Position numbers and translations under genes: made by a program. Below are positions 9,045-18,390 of a DNA stretch of 64,000 nt, piece after piece. This DNA is from Bacteroidota bacterium (GTDB taxonomy: Bacteria > Bacteroidota > Bacteroidia > B-17B0 > Aurantibacillaceae): contig JACPOC010000002.1 in the NCBI GenBank assembly GCA_016185125.1, positions 116,025 through 180,024 of the forward strand, in the 5' to 3' direction. Position 1 is the stretch's first letter, and every line of letters starts with the position of its first letter. Under the pieces are notes generated by a model that was not told the origin of the DNA, searched no databases, and saw nothing but the letters and a program-made list of their open reading frames with translations.

Positions 9045-10295
9045 TTAGTTATATTTTTTAATAACCACCGCCGCGTTATGCCCGCCAAAACCAAAGGTAT
9101 TACTGATGGCAGCATCTACATTACGGGTTTGTTTGGTGTTTAACGTTAAATTAAGCTTAGGGTCTAAATCCGGATCGGGATTTTCGTTATTGATGGTTGG
9201 AGGGATAATTCCGTTTTTAACCGCCAGAATAGTGGCAATGGCTTCAATTGCTCCGGCGGCTCCCAGTAAATGCCCGGTCATGCTTTTGGTAGAACTGATG
9301 TTCATTTTATAAGCGTGCTGGCCAAAAACGTTGGTTATGGCTTTTAATTCGGCCAAATCGCCTAAAGGAGTGCTGGTTCCGTGGGTGTTAATGTAATCAA
9401 TATCCTCAGGGTTCATTCCTGCGTCTTTTAAGGCCCTTGTCATTACCAAAGTAGCTCCAAGCCCATCAGGGTGAGGCGCGGTAATATGGTGAGCGTCGGC
9501 ACTCATTCCACCGCCCACAATTTCGGCGTAAATTTTTGCTCCGCGGGCTAAAGCGTGGTCTAATTCTTCAAGAATAATGGCTCCGCCGCCTTCGCCTAAA
9601 ACAAATCCGTCACGGTCTTTATCATAAGGCCTTGATGCTTTTGAAGGCTCATCGTTGCGGGTGCTCATGGCCTGGCAGGCGTTAAATCCGCCAATTCCGC
9701 TTTCGTTAATAGCTGCTTCGCTTCCGCCGGTAACAATGGCAAGGGCTTTACCCATTCTAATGTAATTAAACGCGTCAATCATAGCGTTGGTAGATGAAGC
9801 ACAGGCCGAAACAGTTGTAAAATTAGGGCCTCTTAAGCCAAAACGCATGGAAATGTGCCCACTGCAAATATCCGCTATCATTTTAGGGATAAAGAAAGGG
9901 TTAAAACGAGGTGTTCCATCTCCTTTTGCAAAAGCGAAAGTTTCGTTTTGAAAAGTATCCAATCCCCCAATGCCGCTTCCCCAGATTACGCCTACTTCGT
10001 TAAAATCGGTGTTATCGGCCCTCATCCCGCTATCGGCCATAGCCTGAATGCTGGCTGCAATGCCGTACCAGGTGTAGGTATCAAGTTTACGGGCTTCTTT
10101 ACGGTCAAAATACTCTTCCACATTAAAACCTTTTACCTCGCAGGCAAAGCGTGTTTTAAATTTAGACGCATCAAAGCGTGTAATAGGCGCGGCCCCGCTC
10201 ACTCCATTAATAAGGTTGTTCCAATAATCATTTACGTTATTGCCCAAAGGAGTTACAGCCCCAAGTCCGGTGACTACTACACGTTTTAATTGCAT
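9045..10295 (-). CDS. fabF: 3-oxoacyl-[acyl-carrier-protein] synthase II
   Basis: This 416-residue condensing enzyme elongates fatty acids with malonyl-ACP. The thiolase-fold triad is visible: Cys165 (VSACASST), His305 (NTHGTSTPLGD) and His342 (MTGHLLGAAGA). Gly-rich GFGGHNA near the C terminus is also standard. It lies 9 bases downstream of acpP and upstream of rnc. All key residues are present and the length is normal. Confidence 0.98.
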   Translation of the reverse strand: MQLKRVVVTGLGAVTPLGNNVNDYWNNLINGVSGAAPITRFDASKFKTRFACEVKGFNVEEYFDRKEARKLDTYTWYGIAASIQAMADSGMRADNTDFNEVGVIWGSGIGGLDTFQNETFAFAKGDGTPRFNPFFIPKMIADICSGHISMRFGLRGPNFTTVSACASSTNAMIDAFNYIRMGKALAIVTGGSEAAINESGIGGFNACQAMSTRNDEPSKASRPYDKDRDGFVLGEGGGAIILEELDHALARGAKIYAEIVGGGMSADAHHITAPHPDGLGATLVMTRALKDAGMNPEDIDYINTHGTSTPLGDLAELKAITNVFGQHAYKMNISSTKSMTGHLLGAAGAIEAIATILAVKNGIIPPTINNENPDPDLDPKLNLTLNTKQTRNVDAAISNTFGFGGHNAAVVIKKYN

Positions 10296-10304
10296 GAGAT
10301 CAGA

Positions 10305-10544
10305 TTAGTTTTTCGCGTTTGCTTCAATATAAGCGATAGCATCACCAACAGTTGCTATTTTTTCTGCTTGTTCATCAGGAATAGCGATGTTGAATTCTTT
10401 TTCAAACTCCATGATCAATTCTACTGTATCCAATGAATCGGCTCCTAAATCATTAGTAAAGCTGGCGGTTGGAGTTACTTCTTTTTCATCAACACCTAAT
10501 TTATCAACGATGATTGATTTTACTTTGTTTGCAATGTCAGACAT
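10305..10544 (-). CDS. acpP: Acyl carrier protein
   Basis: This is a 79-residue acidic four-helix protein. Ser37 in [12 protein letters not shown] is the phosphopantetheine attachment site. It carries growing acyl chains for FabF encoded next door, and the phosphopantetheinyl transferase at 5138-5716 may activate it (inference). It is the first gene of the acpP-fabF-rnc-IPExxxVDY operon, with a good promoter upstream. Confidence 0.98.
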   Translation of the reverse strand: MSDIANKVKSIIVDKLGVDEKEVTPTASFTNDLGADSLDTVELIMEFEKEFNIAIPDEQAEKIATVGDAIAYIEANAKN

Positions 10545-10569
10545 TCTGTTTTGGATTAAAAATTTTGCA

Positions 10570-10597
10570 CAAAAATAATTATATTTCTTTAAAACAA
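10570..10597 (-). promoter_or_regulatory. Promoter of the acpP-fabF-rnc operon
   Basis: Read on the minus strand, TTG (10597-10595) and TATTTTTG (10577-10570) are 17 bases apart, fitting the Bacteroidota TTG...TAnnTTTG pattern. The -7 element lies 25 bases before the acpP start. Confidence 0.6.
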
Positions 10598-10651
10598 GAT
10601 TAATAGTGCATAATTAAACCCGAATCTTATCATTATGTTACGTTTTTACAC

Positions 10652-10689
10652 AAAAAAACACCTAACTCGCTGAAAACGAGCATAGATGT
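10652..10689 (-). terminator. Terminator after the small membrane protein gene (minus strand)
   Basis: An imperfect hairpin (arms at 10677-10689 and 10658-10669, closing on CTCG/CGAG) is followed on the minus strand by seven Ts (10658-10652). It separates the 96-residue gene at 10711 from the acpP promoter. Confidence 0.65.
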
Positions 10690-10710
10690 TTTTAAAATGT
10701 TGGTGCGTGC

Positions 10711-11001
10711 CTAAGAGGTTTTCTTAATCACTTTGTGCGCATGATGTCTTTTGTGGTGAGAAAAATGAGTGCCATGGTAAACAGGCTTGCGCACTTCCTC
10801 CTTTTGAAAATGGTTAACCACAAAATAAAGCACAAAACTGGTTAAAATTACCCCCCCAATGATGTACAGGCTTTTAAAGTCAGAAAATTCGCTTCCAACA
10901 AACTTGTTAAACTTTTCGCCAATAGAGGCGCTTGCGGTACTTACGTTAATAAACAGCATTCCTAACAGGAAGCAGGCTGTTTTAAAAAATTTAGTTTTCA
11001 T
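10711..11001 (-). CDS. Small membrane protein with His-rich tail (hypothetical)
   Basis: The 96-residue protein has a signal peptide or first membrane helix (residues 6-25, ending TASAS), then a second hydrophobic helix (about 47-64, IIGGVILTSFVLYFVVNHF). The basic C-terminal tail contains eight His (HGTHFSHHKRHHAHK). It is flanked by its own terminator. No family is recognised. The tail could bind metal or simply be a charged cytoplasmic anchor; neither can be decided from sequence. Confidence 0.7.
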   Translation of the reverse strand: MKTKFFKTACFLLGMLFINVSTASASIGEKFNKFVGSEFSDFKSLYIIGGVILTSFVLYFVVNHFQKEEVRKPVYHGTHFSHHKRHHAHKVIKKTS

Positions 11002-11108
11002 GATATATAGTGTTTTAAAATATGTTTCTACCTTTATTTACCTATATAAACGTGCCTAAAGCCTGTAAGGTTTGGTCTTTAACTTTTTTTTACACCATAA
11101 TAAATTTT

Positions 11109-11136
11109 TTTGTTTAAAAAAAACTTTGTACATTTG
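11109..11136 (+). promoter_or_regulatory. Promoter of the rimP-nusA-infB operon
   Basis: TTTG at 11109-11112 and TACATTTG at 11129-11136 are spaced 16 bases, close to the Bacteroidota consensus. Transcription would begin about 50 bases before the rimP start, so the palindrome at 11162-11177 would lie in the mRNA leader. Confidence 0.65.
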
Positions 11137-11161
11137 CAATCGAAATATTAGTGAAATGGCA

Positions 11162-11177
11162 GGGGACTCAAGTCCCC
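11162..11177 (+). promoter_or_regulatory. Perfect hairpin in the rimP leader
   Basis: GGGGACT, a two-base spacer CA, and AGTCCCC form a perfect 7-bp inverted repeat 18 bases upstream of the rimP TTG start. With two spacer bases, the innermost pairs probably open to make the loop. It is unusually GC-rich for this AT-rich DNA. It is followed by TATTTTATT rather than a clean U tract, so it is not a typical terminator. It may control transcription or translation of the operon, but that is inference. Confidence 0.5.
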
Positions 11178-11195
11178 TATTTTATTGGATAAAAA

Positions 11196-11657
11196 TTGAT
11201 AACAGAACAAAAAATAGCAGAATTAACCAGGCAGCACCTTACTAACGGTTCGCTGTTTGTTACCGGCATTAAAATAAGTGCCGATAACCATATTCATGTT
11301 TTAATTGATGGCGACCAAGGCGTTACCATTGCAGATTGCGTGGCGCTTAGCAGGCACATTGAAGGCAGTTTGGGAGACTCCGAAGATTACAGTTTAGATG
11401 TGAGCTCGCACGGAGCCGCAAGTCCTTTATTGCTTCCTCGTCAGTATAAAAAACATGTTGGAAGAGATTTTATAATTAAGCTTGAAGATGGCACTAAGGC
11501 AGAAGGCACCATGACCGAATGCAACGACGAAGAAATAAAATTAGAGTACATTGTAAGAGAAAATAAACCCATTGGTAAAGGAAAAATAAATGTTACCAAA
11601 CAACAAATCGTTAAATACAATCAGATAAAAGAATCAAAAATTAAACTTAAATTTTAA
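11196..11657 (+). CDS. rimP: Ribosome maturation factor RimP
   Basis: This 153-residue protein assists assembly of the 30S subunit. The N-terminal alpha/beta domain contains DCVALSRHIEGSLGD and the family motif SLDVSSHGAASPL (normally LEVSSPG), followed by a C-terminal SH3-like barrel (GRDFIIKLEDGTKAEG). The start is TTG at 11196; no ATG is available near the N terminus. It is the first gene of the operon with nusA 11 bases downstream, the widely conserved order. Confidence 0.93.
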   Translation: MITEQKIAELTRQHLTNGSLFVTGIKISADNHIHVLIDGDQGVTIADCVALSRHIEGSLGDSEDYSLDVSSHGAASPLLLPRQYKKHVGRDFIIKLEDGTKAEGTMTECNDEEIKLEYIVRENKPIGKGKINVTKQQIVKYNQIKESKIKLKF

Positions 11658-11668
11658 ACAAAACAACC

Positions 11669-12928
11669 ATGGAAGGCGTAAACCTTATTGAATCATTTTC
11701 GGAATTCAAAGACATTAAAAACATTGACCGTGTTACCCTCATGAGCATTATTGAAGATGTTTTCAGAAGCATGCTTATTAAAAAATACGGAAGCGATAAA
11801 AATTTTGATATTATCGTTAATCCCGATAAAGGTGATGTGGAAATATATAAAAACCGCAGAATTGTGGATGATGAATTTGCTGAAGATTCATTTGATTTTG
11901 ATGAACATAAGCACATCAGCTACAGCGCCGCTAAAAAAATTGAACCTGATTTTGAAATCGGAGAAGACCTTTCTGAAAAAGTAAAACTGGAAGATTTTGG
12001 CCGTCGTGCGGTACTTTCTGTACGTCAGAATCTTGTACAAAAAATTCTGGAACTTGAAAAAAGTGAAATCTATAACAAATACAAAGAAAAAGTTGGGGAT
12101 GTTATTACCGCTGAGGTTTACCAAGTGTGGAAAAAAGAGATTATGTTGGTGGACGATGAAGGAAACGAATTATTGCTTCCTAAAACAGAGCAAATCCCTT
12201 CCGACTTCTTTAAAAAAGGAGATACCGTTAAGGCAGTGGTTAGCAAAGTAGATCTTAAAAATGGTTCGCCTTCTATTATCGTTTCTCGTACTTCTCCGGT
12301 TTTCTTAGAGCGTTTATTTGAAAACGAAGTTCCTGAAATATTTGACGGATTGATAACCATTAAAAAAATTGTTCGTGAGCCGGGTGAGCGCGCTAAAGTG
12401 GCCGTAGAAAGCTACGACGACCGTATTGACCCGGTGGGAGCTTGTGTAGGAATGAAAGGCTCTCGTATTCATGGCATTGTGCGCGAATTAAAAAACGAAA
12501 ACATCGACGTAATTAACTTCACAAATAACGCTAATTTATTGATACAGAGGTCGTTAAGCCCTGCAAAAATTACTACAATAAAAATTGACGAAGAAACCAA
12601 GCACGCCCAGGTATTCTTAAAACCCGATCAAATAAGCCTTGCCATTGGAAAAGGTGGCTTTAACATTAAACTGGCCGGTAAATTAACCGGTTATGAAATT
12701 GATGTGTTCCGCGATACAGATGTGGATGTGGAAACAGAAGATGTGGATTTGGAAGAATTTGCCGATGAAATTGAAGACTCCATCATTCAGCAGTTAAAAT
12801 CAATTGGCTGCGATACCGCTAAATCAGTATTGGAATTAAGCGATGTTGAATTATCGCGCCGCACCGGAATACAAGAAGAAGCGCTTGCAAACGTGCGCGA
12901 AATACTTCAATCCGAATTTGAAGACTAA
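11669..12928 (+). CDS. nusA: Transcription termination/antitermination factor NusA
   Basis: This 419-residue protein binds RNA polymerase and nascent RNA to modulate pausing, termination and antitermination. The domains in order are an N-terminal polymerase-binding domain (1-130), S1 (about 135-200), KH1 (VGACVGMKGSRIHGIV, about 250) and KH2 (DQISLAIGKGGFNIKLA, about 325). A short helix-hairpin-helix-like C-terminal part (about 365-415) ends in acidic residues. It lies between rimP and infB. Confidence 0.97.
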   Translation: MEGVNLIESFSEFKDIKNIDRVTLMSIIEDVFRSMLIKKYGSDKNFDIIVNPDKGDVEIYKNRRIVDDEFAEDSFDFDEHKHISYSAAKKIEPDFEIGEDLSEKVKLEDFGRRAVLSVRQNLVQKILELEKSEIYNKYKEKVGDVITAEVYQVWKKEIMLVDDEGNELLLPKTEQIPSDFFKKGDTVKAVVSKVDLKNGSPSIIVSRTSPVFLERLFENEVPEIFDGLITIKKIVREPGERAKVAVESYDDRIDPVGACVGMKGSRIHGIVRELKNENIDVINFTNNANLLIQRSLSPAKITTIKIDEETKHAQVFLKPDQISLAIGKGGFNIKLAGKLTGYEIDVFRDTDVDVETEDVDLEEFADEIEDSIIQQLKSIGCDTAKSVLELSDVELSRRTGIQEEALANVREILQSEFED

Positions 12929-13008
12929 GCGTATGAAAAATTAACAAAGGGCTGCGGTTCCCGGTATAAGCCGCATAATTATAATTAAAAAAGATATTAG
13001 AGTACAAT

Positions 13009-15858
13009 ATGTCAGAAACAACTAAAACACTTCGATTAAGCAAGGTGGCCAAGGAATTTAATCTTTCGCTGGGGAAGATAGTGGAATTCTTAGCCACCAA
13101 AGGCTTTCCGGTTGACAGTAATCCCAATGCCAAAATTGGCGATGAGGAATACCGCTTTTTGCTAAAAGAATTTTCGAGCGATAAATCCGCACGCGAAGAA
13201 GCAGAAAATGTTTCTCAAGCCATTATTAATAAAGTTAAGCGCGAAACCATTGTTTTAGACGACATTAAAGCTAAAAAACAAAAAGAGGAAGAAGCTGCCC
13301 ACAATGAAGTGAGAATAAAAGATCTTACTGCTACCAAAGAGTTAAACACTACCAAAACACCCGAAGTTAAAAAAGAAACCCTTGTTGAGGCAGATGAAAC
13401 TATTAAAGAGAAAACCGAAACCAAAGAAGGCCCTAAAGTTGTCGGAAAACTCGATCTCGATTCCATGAACCTTAAAACCAAGCCCGATAAAAAGGACAAG
13501 GCTAAAAAAGACGCGGAAAAAGCCGGGAAAAAGCCCGGAAAAATAAAGGAAAAAAAGGTTGAGAAAGAAGAAACTGAAATTGAAGAAGAGAAAATTGCAC
13601 CTAAAATTGAAGAAAAATCAAAAATAGAAACTCCCGAAAATCTTCCGCCCGAACATATTGAAACTAAGTACGATAAGCTGGAAGGTGTTAAAATTTTAGG
13701 TAAGGTAGAACTTCCCGTTATCAAAGAAACTCCAAAAAAATCAGCCAACGACGAAGCCGAAAAACGCAACAAGCGCAAACGTATTCGTAAAGGAGGTTTA
13801 TCACAGGAAGAAATTAAAAAAGTAGGTACAGAGCAGGCTAAAATTGCACGTGAGCGCGCCAAAGAAAAATATGGCGACCCAAAGGCACGCAAGCCCTACA
13901 CACCAGGCACCGGCGGCCCTAACAACAACACAGCCAACAAGCCGCGCCATGAGCTTACCGAAGAAGAAATTCAAAAACAAATTAAAGAAACCTTAGCGCG
14001 ATTAAGCGAAAAAGGATCTAAATCAAAAGCATCAAAATACCGTAAAGAAAAACGTAGCGATGTGCGCGACCGCTTAGATAAAGAAGCGGAAATTTTAGAA
14101 GCCGATAAAAAAGTATTAAAAGTTGCGGAATTTGTAAGTGCCAATCAAATGGCGCAGATGATGAACGTGCAGGTAACAAAAATTATTTCTACCTGCATGT
14201 CCTTAGGTTTATTTGTGTCCATTAATCAGCGTTTAGATGCAGAAACCATTGCCATTGTAGCCGAAGAATTTGGTTATAAAGTTGAATTTGCTTCGGCAGA
14301 AGATGTGGAAGCGGTGGTGGAAGAAATTGATAAAGCCGAAGATCTGGTTCACCGTCCGCCAATTGTTACCGTTATGGGTCACGTAGATCACGGTAAAACC
14401 TCTTTACTTGACTTTATTCGTAAAGCGAACGTGGTTGCCGGAGAAGCCGGAGGTATTACCCAGCACATTGGCGCATACAACATTAACGTTGCCGATGGCC
14501 GAAGCATGACCTTTTTAGATACACCGGGACACGAAGCTTTTACCGCCATGCGTGCCCGTGGTGCAAAAGTAACCGATATTGCCATTATTGTGGTAGCGGC
14601 CGATGACAGCATCATGCCTCAAACCAAGGAAGCAATTAATCACGCGCAAGCGGCAGGAGTTCCTATGATATTCGCTATCAATAAGATAGATAAGCCCGGA
14701 GCAGATCCTGAAAAAATTCGCCAGGGTTTATCCCAAATGAATATTTTGGTGGAAGAGTGGGGCGGAAAATATCAGTGTCAGGAAGTTTCAGCTAAAAAAG
14801 GATTAAATATTGATCTTTTATTAGAAAAAGTGCTTTTAGAGGCCGAAATGATGGATTTAAAGGCAAATCCTAACCGACATGCGCAAGGAAGCGTTATTGA
14901 AGCAAGTATGGAAGAAGGTCGCGGTTATGTGGCTACCATTCTTGTTCAAACAGGAACTTTAAGAGTTGGAGATATTATGTTAGCGGGATCGTTTAGCGGA
15001 CGCGTAAGAGCCATGTTTAACGAGCGCGGTGTAAAAGTGGATCACGCAGGGCCTTCACACCCGGTAAAGGTGTTAGGCTTAAGCGGTGCGCCTACAGCGG
15101 GTGATAAATTCAATGTAATGGCCGATGAGCGCGAGGCAAGGGAAATAGCCAACAAACGCCAGCAATTGCAACGTGAGCAGGGCATTAGAACCCATAAGCA
15201 CATTACTTTAGATGAAATTGGAAGACGTTTAGCAATAGGCGATTTCAAGGAATTGAACGTAATTGTGAAAGGAGATGTGGATGGATCCATCGAAGCTTTA
15301 TCCGATTCCTTATTAAAATTATCAACCGAAAAAGTAGCTGTTAAAGTAATACATAAATCAGTGGGTGCCATCAGCGAAAGCGATGTGTTGTTAGCTTCGG
15401 CTTCTAATGCCATTATTGTGGGCTTCCAAGTAAGGCCAACCATGTCTGCACGTAAATTAGCTGAGGTAGAAGAAATTGACATTCGCCTCTACTCTATTAT
15501 TTATGATGCTATTAACGAAATTAAGGCGGCCATGGAAGGTATGTTGGCTCCTGAGTTTGAAGAGAAAATTGTTTGTAATATCGAAATTCGCGAAGTGTTT
15601 AAAATTACCAAAGTGGGCACTATTGCCGGTTGTTATGTGTTGGATGGTAAAATTACCAGAAACACCAAGGTGCGTGTAATACGCGATAACATTGTGGTTC
15701 ATACAGGCGCATTAGGTTCTTTAAAGCGCTTTAAAGACGATGTTAAAGAAGTGGGCACGGGTTATGAGTGCGGATTGGACATTGAAGGGTTTGATGATAT
15801 TGCCGTTGGAGATATTATTGAAGGCTACGATATGGTAGAGATAAAAGCAAAACTTTAA
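13009..15858 (+). CDS. infB: Translation initiation factor IF-2
   Basis: This 949-residue GTPase brings initiator tRNA to the 30S subunit. An N-terminal IF2 motif ([19 protein letters not shown]) is followed by a long Lys/Glu-rich linker (about 75-350). A second IF2 N-domain lies near 370-430. The G domain begins [12 protein letters not shown] (about residue 456), with DTPGHEAF and NKIDKPGA, and domains II-IV continue to the C terminus. The highly charged linker is variable in the family. It is last in the rimP-nusA-infB operon and is followed by a clear terminator. Confidence 0.98.
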   Translation: MSETTKTLRLSKVAKEFNLSLGKIVEFLATKGFPVDSNPNAKIGDEEYRFLLKEFSSDKSAREEAENVSQAIINKVKRETIVLDDIKAKKQKEEEAAHNEVRIKDLTATKELNTTKTPEVKKETLVEADETIKEKTETKEGPKVVGKLDLDSMNLKTKPDKKDKAKKDAEKAGKKPGKIKEKKVEKEETEIEEEKIAPKIEEKSKIETPENLPPEHIETKYDKLEGVKILGKVELPVIKETPKKSANDEAEKRNKRKRIRKGGLSQEEIKKVGTEQAKIARERAKEKYGDPKARKPYTPGTGGPNNNTANKPRHELTEEEIQKQIKETLARLSEKGSKSKASKYRKEKRSDVRDRLDKEAEILEADKKVLKVAEFVSANQMAQMMNVQVTKIISTCMSLGLFVSINQRLDAETIAIVAEEFGYKVEFASAEDVEAVVEEIDKAEDLVHRPPIVTVMGHVDHGKTSLLDFIRKANVVAGEAGGITQHIGAYNINVADGRSMTFLDTPGHEAFTAMRARGAKVTDIAIIVVAADDSIMPQTKEAINHAQAAGVPMIFAINKIDKPGADPEKIRQGLSQMNILVEEWGGKYQCQEVSAKKGLNIDLLLEKVLLEAEMMDLKANPNRHAQGSVIEASMEEGRGYVATILVQTGTLRVGDIMLAGSFSGRVRAMFNERGVKVDHAGPSHPVKVLGLSGAPTAGDKFNVMADEREAREIANKRQQLQREQGIRTHKHITLDEIGRRLAIGDFKELNVIVKGDVDGSIEALSDSLLKLSTEKVAVKVIHKSVGAISESDVLLASASNAIIVGFQVRPTMSARKLAEVEEIDIRLYSIIYDAINEIKAAMEGMLAPEFEEKIVCNIEIREVFKITKVGTIAGCYVLDGKITRNTKVRVIRDNIVVHTGALGSLKRFKDDVKEVGTGYECGLDIEGFDDIAVGDIIEGYDMVEIKAKL

Positions 15859-15868
15859 AAATTAAAAA

Positions 15869-15894
15869 GCCTCTGAATTATCAGGGGCTTTTTT
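15869..15894 (+). terminator. Rho-independent terminator after infB
   Basis: The hairpin GCCTCTGA / TCAGGGGC with a four-base ATTA loop is followed by six Ts and preceded by five As, ten bases after the infB stop. It ends the rimP-nusA-infB operon. Confidence 0.9.
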
Positions 15895-16074
15895 GTTTGT
15901 GACTAAACTTAAATTAAATAGAAAATTGAGGGGTCTATTTTCAATATTATTTCCGCGCTTTAATATTTACACTTCCCTTGCTAAAATATTTTAAAGCGGT
16001 TTAACGGCAAGGTTTTGTTAAAGATTAAAATCGTAACGCATTAAATCCTACATTTATATAAACATGATTCGCTA

Positions 16075-17427
16075 ATGACAAAATATTTCATTCTTTTTAT
16101 CACATGCTTTAGTTGCTTTCAACTATTTTCTCAAGGTAATATGGGTATAGACATTGGTCAACCTATTAATCCGAGTACTGGCGCAATAAATCCGGGTAGT
16201 GATACTTCGGTTATAGGGCCCACTTGCACCAAATGGGTAAGGGTCAATTTTATATTGGGTCCGTGGTCTTCCCCGACAGATACAACGTTATACAATGGTA
16301 AGACATGGGCCCAGGCATATGGCGAAATAATTGACAAACTTTTAGCAAAAGGTATTAGCATATATGGTCTTATCGGCACCGAAGCCTACACTAATCCTGC
16401 AGGAATTCTTGAGCAATTCCCAGGTGCCGACTCTTCCCTTTCGGCTGCTTGGATTGCGGGTTATACGGCAAATTTTGTTTCCATTGTTGATATTTTTAAA
16501 AGTAAAGTGCAGGTGTATGAATCTTATAACGAGCCTAATAATTGGACGAACAGTAACACGGCAATCGTTCATCCTGCTTGGTTTTCATTAATGCTACAAG
16601 AAATATACCTCAATACAAAATATTTTAACGGTCACAATAGTATCCCTGCATGGCAGGTAAATTTAGTTTCCGGTGCATTATTTACCTTTGATTTGAACGA
16701 CGGCGGGCAATACATTAATGACACTTACTGGTATGGAAAAAATGTTTATGCTTGGGATTGGACACATCAGCAAACCGGATCATATCCACTTGACGGGTTT
16801 GGCCAGCATATTTATGTTGAGCAGGGTAGTGCGAATGTAAGCTTAGTTACAAACGCTATAAAAGCGAACCTAAATGGTTTCTGGAATAATATTTATGTGT
16901 ACGAGACAAATCCCAACAAAAAGATTTGGATTTCTGAATTTGGTTGGGAATCTAATACATACGGACAGCAGTTTCAATCCACAAATCTGCTTACAGGATT
17001 TAATGTGTTTCAAAACGACCCTCGTGTAAGTTTAGCTATCTGGTTCACCCTTTCAGATTTCCCGGGCGGGGATTGGGGTCTTTATAATATGGGCACTTTT
17101 CAGACAACAGATAGAAAAAGCGCCTACTATACATTTAAAAATATGCAAACCTGTTCGATTGTAACAGGTCGCCACTCAACCCTTGAAGATTCAAAGTTTA
17201 AAATATATCCAAATCCTTTTAATGAATCATTTTCAATTGAGGGATGGGTTTTAGAAGAAAAAGAAACTACCGTATCCTTATATAATGTGATGGGAGAAAA
17301 AATTGAGACCTGGAACCTTGTAAAAGAAAAGGACGTGTTTTACCCTAAAAACCTCAAAGCAGGAGCGTATTTTATTAAAATAAGATCGACCACAAAGACA
17401 AGCACTATCAAGTCGCTTAAAGATTAA
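16075..17427 (+). CDS. Secreted clan-A glycoside hydrolase-like protein with T9SS sorting domain
   Basis: The 450-residue protein has a signal peptide (to about residue 20, QLFSQ), a TIM-barrel hydrolase domain (about 22-355) and a C-terminal type A T9SS sorting domain (about 372-450; FKIYPNPF ... GAYFIKI). Glu153 in YESYNEPNNW and Glu288 in KIWISEFGWE sit where clan GH-A enzymes keep the acid/base and the nucleophile. It probably cleaves a polysaccharide or glycoside outside the cell, but family and substrate cannot be read directly. It is monocistronic and converges with the methyltransferase gene. A GH39- or GH5-like family is most likely (inference). Confidence 0.8.
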   Translation: MTKYFILFITCFSCFQLFSQGNMGIDIGQPINPSTGAINPGSDTSVIGPTCTKWVRVNFILGPWSSPTDTTLYNGKTWAQAYGEIIDKLLAKGISIYGLIGTEAYTNPAGILEQFPGADSSLSAAWIAGYTANFVSIVDIFKSKVQVYESYNEPNNWTNSNTAIVHPAWFSLMLQEIYLNTKYFNGHNSIPAWQVNLVSGALFTFDLNDGGQYINDTYWYGKNVYAWDWTHQQTGSYPLDGFGQHIYVEQGSANVSLVTNAIKANLNGFWNNIYVYETNPNKKIWISEFGWESNTYGQQFQSTNLLTGFNVFQNDPRVSLAIWFTLSDFPGGDWGLYNMGTFQTTDRKSAYYTFKNMQTCSIVTGRHSTLEDSKFKIYPNPFNESFSIEGWVLEEKETTVSLYNVMGEKIETWNLVKEKDVFYPKNLKAGAYFIKIRSTTKTSTIKSLKD

Positions 17428-17455
17428 CCTGTCCGCCCCTTCTTCGTGTGTTCAA

Positions 17456-18340
17456 TTAACCCTTCCTAAACACGTAAATAACGCTGGAATAATCCTTATT
17501 GGTTTTGGCTTTTAGGTTAGATCTTAAACCTGTTATAAATGCCTTGAGATAGTTAATGGAACCGGTCTTATACTTCTCAGAAAGCATGCTTACGTAAAAG
17601 CTATCAAACTTCATGGGCTGTGTTTCTGCCAAAGTAAATCCAAAGCGTTCTAAAAGCATGGTTATTGTTTTAATTTCGAAATGGTACAAATGCCGGGGCA
17701 CATCGTAAGCTGCCCAAAATTCTTTATAATGTTGCGCGTCGTAACCGGTGTAATTAGGTACGGCAATTATCAAGGCGCCGTTTTTATTTAAAACTTCTTT
17801 AAAGAATGTGAGTGTTTCTTCCAGATCAGTTACGTGTTCCAAAACATGCCAAAGAGTTATAATATCGGGTTTGGTATCCCCTAATGCAACCTTTAAAGCT
17901 TCTTTAGAATCGCATACCTTTAGGTTCATTTCTGCAGCTATTTTACGGGCACCATGGTCAGGTTCTACGCCAAAGCTTTTCCAGCCATCTTGCACACAAG
18001 TATTCAAAAACATCCCCGTGCCGCACCCGTAATCTAAAATTGTTCCACGTGAAACATATTTACTTATTAAAGACAGTTTGCCTTTTAGCGTGTAATTACG
18101 CACAGCATGATACAGCTTGGAAACAATTCCTTTTTTAGTATTAGAATGCGAAATATAATCTTCCGATTTATAATAGTTTCCCAAAACCTCGTTTGGGGGA
18201 CGAGGGTTAGTAAACTTAAAAGTGCATCCCAAACAGTTAACAATGGTAAAGATTTCGCCACTTACCGTATAATCTTTACATTTGATAAAGGGTTCAAAAC
18301 GTGGCGATCCGCAGCAGGGGCAATTATTAATTAGCGTCAT
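17456..18340 (-). CDS. Class I SAM-dependent methyltransferase with N-terminal zinc-binding motif
   Basis: The 294-residue protein begins with CPCCG and a second Cys pair (CLGC) about 30 residues on, a likely zinc knuckle. A Rossmann methyltransferase core follows: SAM loop ILDYGCGTGMFL near residue 100, then WHVLEHV and ALIIAVPNY. The Cys-rich N terminus is common in methyltransferases acting on sugars or natural products; the substrate here is unknown. A parS site is embedded in its coding sequence at 18041-18056, where it encodes VSRGT. It lies downstream of mnmG on the same strand. Confidence 0.85.
   Translation of the reverse strand: MTLINNCPCCGSPRFEPFIKCKDYTVSGEIFTIVNCLGCTFKFTNPRPPNEVLGNYYKSEDYISHSNTKKGIVSKLYHAVRNYTLKGKLSLISKYVSRGTILDYGCGTGMFLNTCVQDGWKSFGVEPDHGARKIAAEMNLKVCDSKEALKVALGDTKPDIITLWHVLEHVTDLEETLTFFKEVLNKNGALIIAVPNYTGYDAQHYKEFWAAYDVPRHLYHFEIKTITMLLERFGFTLAETQPMKFDSFYVSMLSEKYKTGSINYLKAFITGLRSNLKAKTNKDYSSVIYVFRKG
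18041..18056 (+). promoter_or_regulatory. parS centromere site 1 (ParB-binding)
   Basis: TGTTCCACGTGAAACA is an exact 16-base match to the Bacillus subtilis spo0J parS sequence and to the general consensus TGTTNCACGTGAAACA. ParB binds such sites to segregate the chromosome and load SMC. It lies within the methyltransferase gene and so also codes for protein. A second exact site is 295 bases away. Confidence 0.88.
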
Positions 18341-18351
18341 AATATTTAAAA

Positions 18352-18367
18352 TGTTTCACGTGGAACA
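18352..18367 (-). promoter_or_regulatory. parS centromere site 2 (ParB-binding)
   Basis: On the plus strand this reads TGTTTCACGTGGAACA; its reverse complement is identical to site 1. It fills part of the 50-base gap between mnmG and the methyltransferase gene. Two perfect 16-mers this close are very unlikely by chance, which supports a real parS cluster. Confidence 0.9.
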
Positions 18368-18390
18368 TTAAGGTGATAACAAGGGGAAAA

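Noticed and set aside
9855..10289. 144-residue open frame opposite fabF
   Set aside because: Antisense to a conserved core gene with no recognisable protein features.
13215..13892. 225-residue open frame antisense to infB
   Set aside because: It lies opposite the Lys/Glu-rich IF-2 linker, whose codon bias creates Ser/Phe-rich antisense frames; no domain or promoter.
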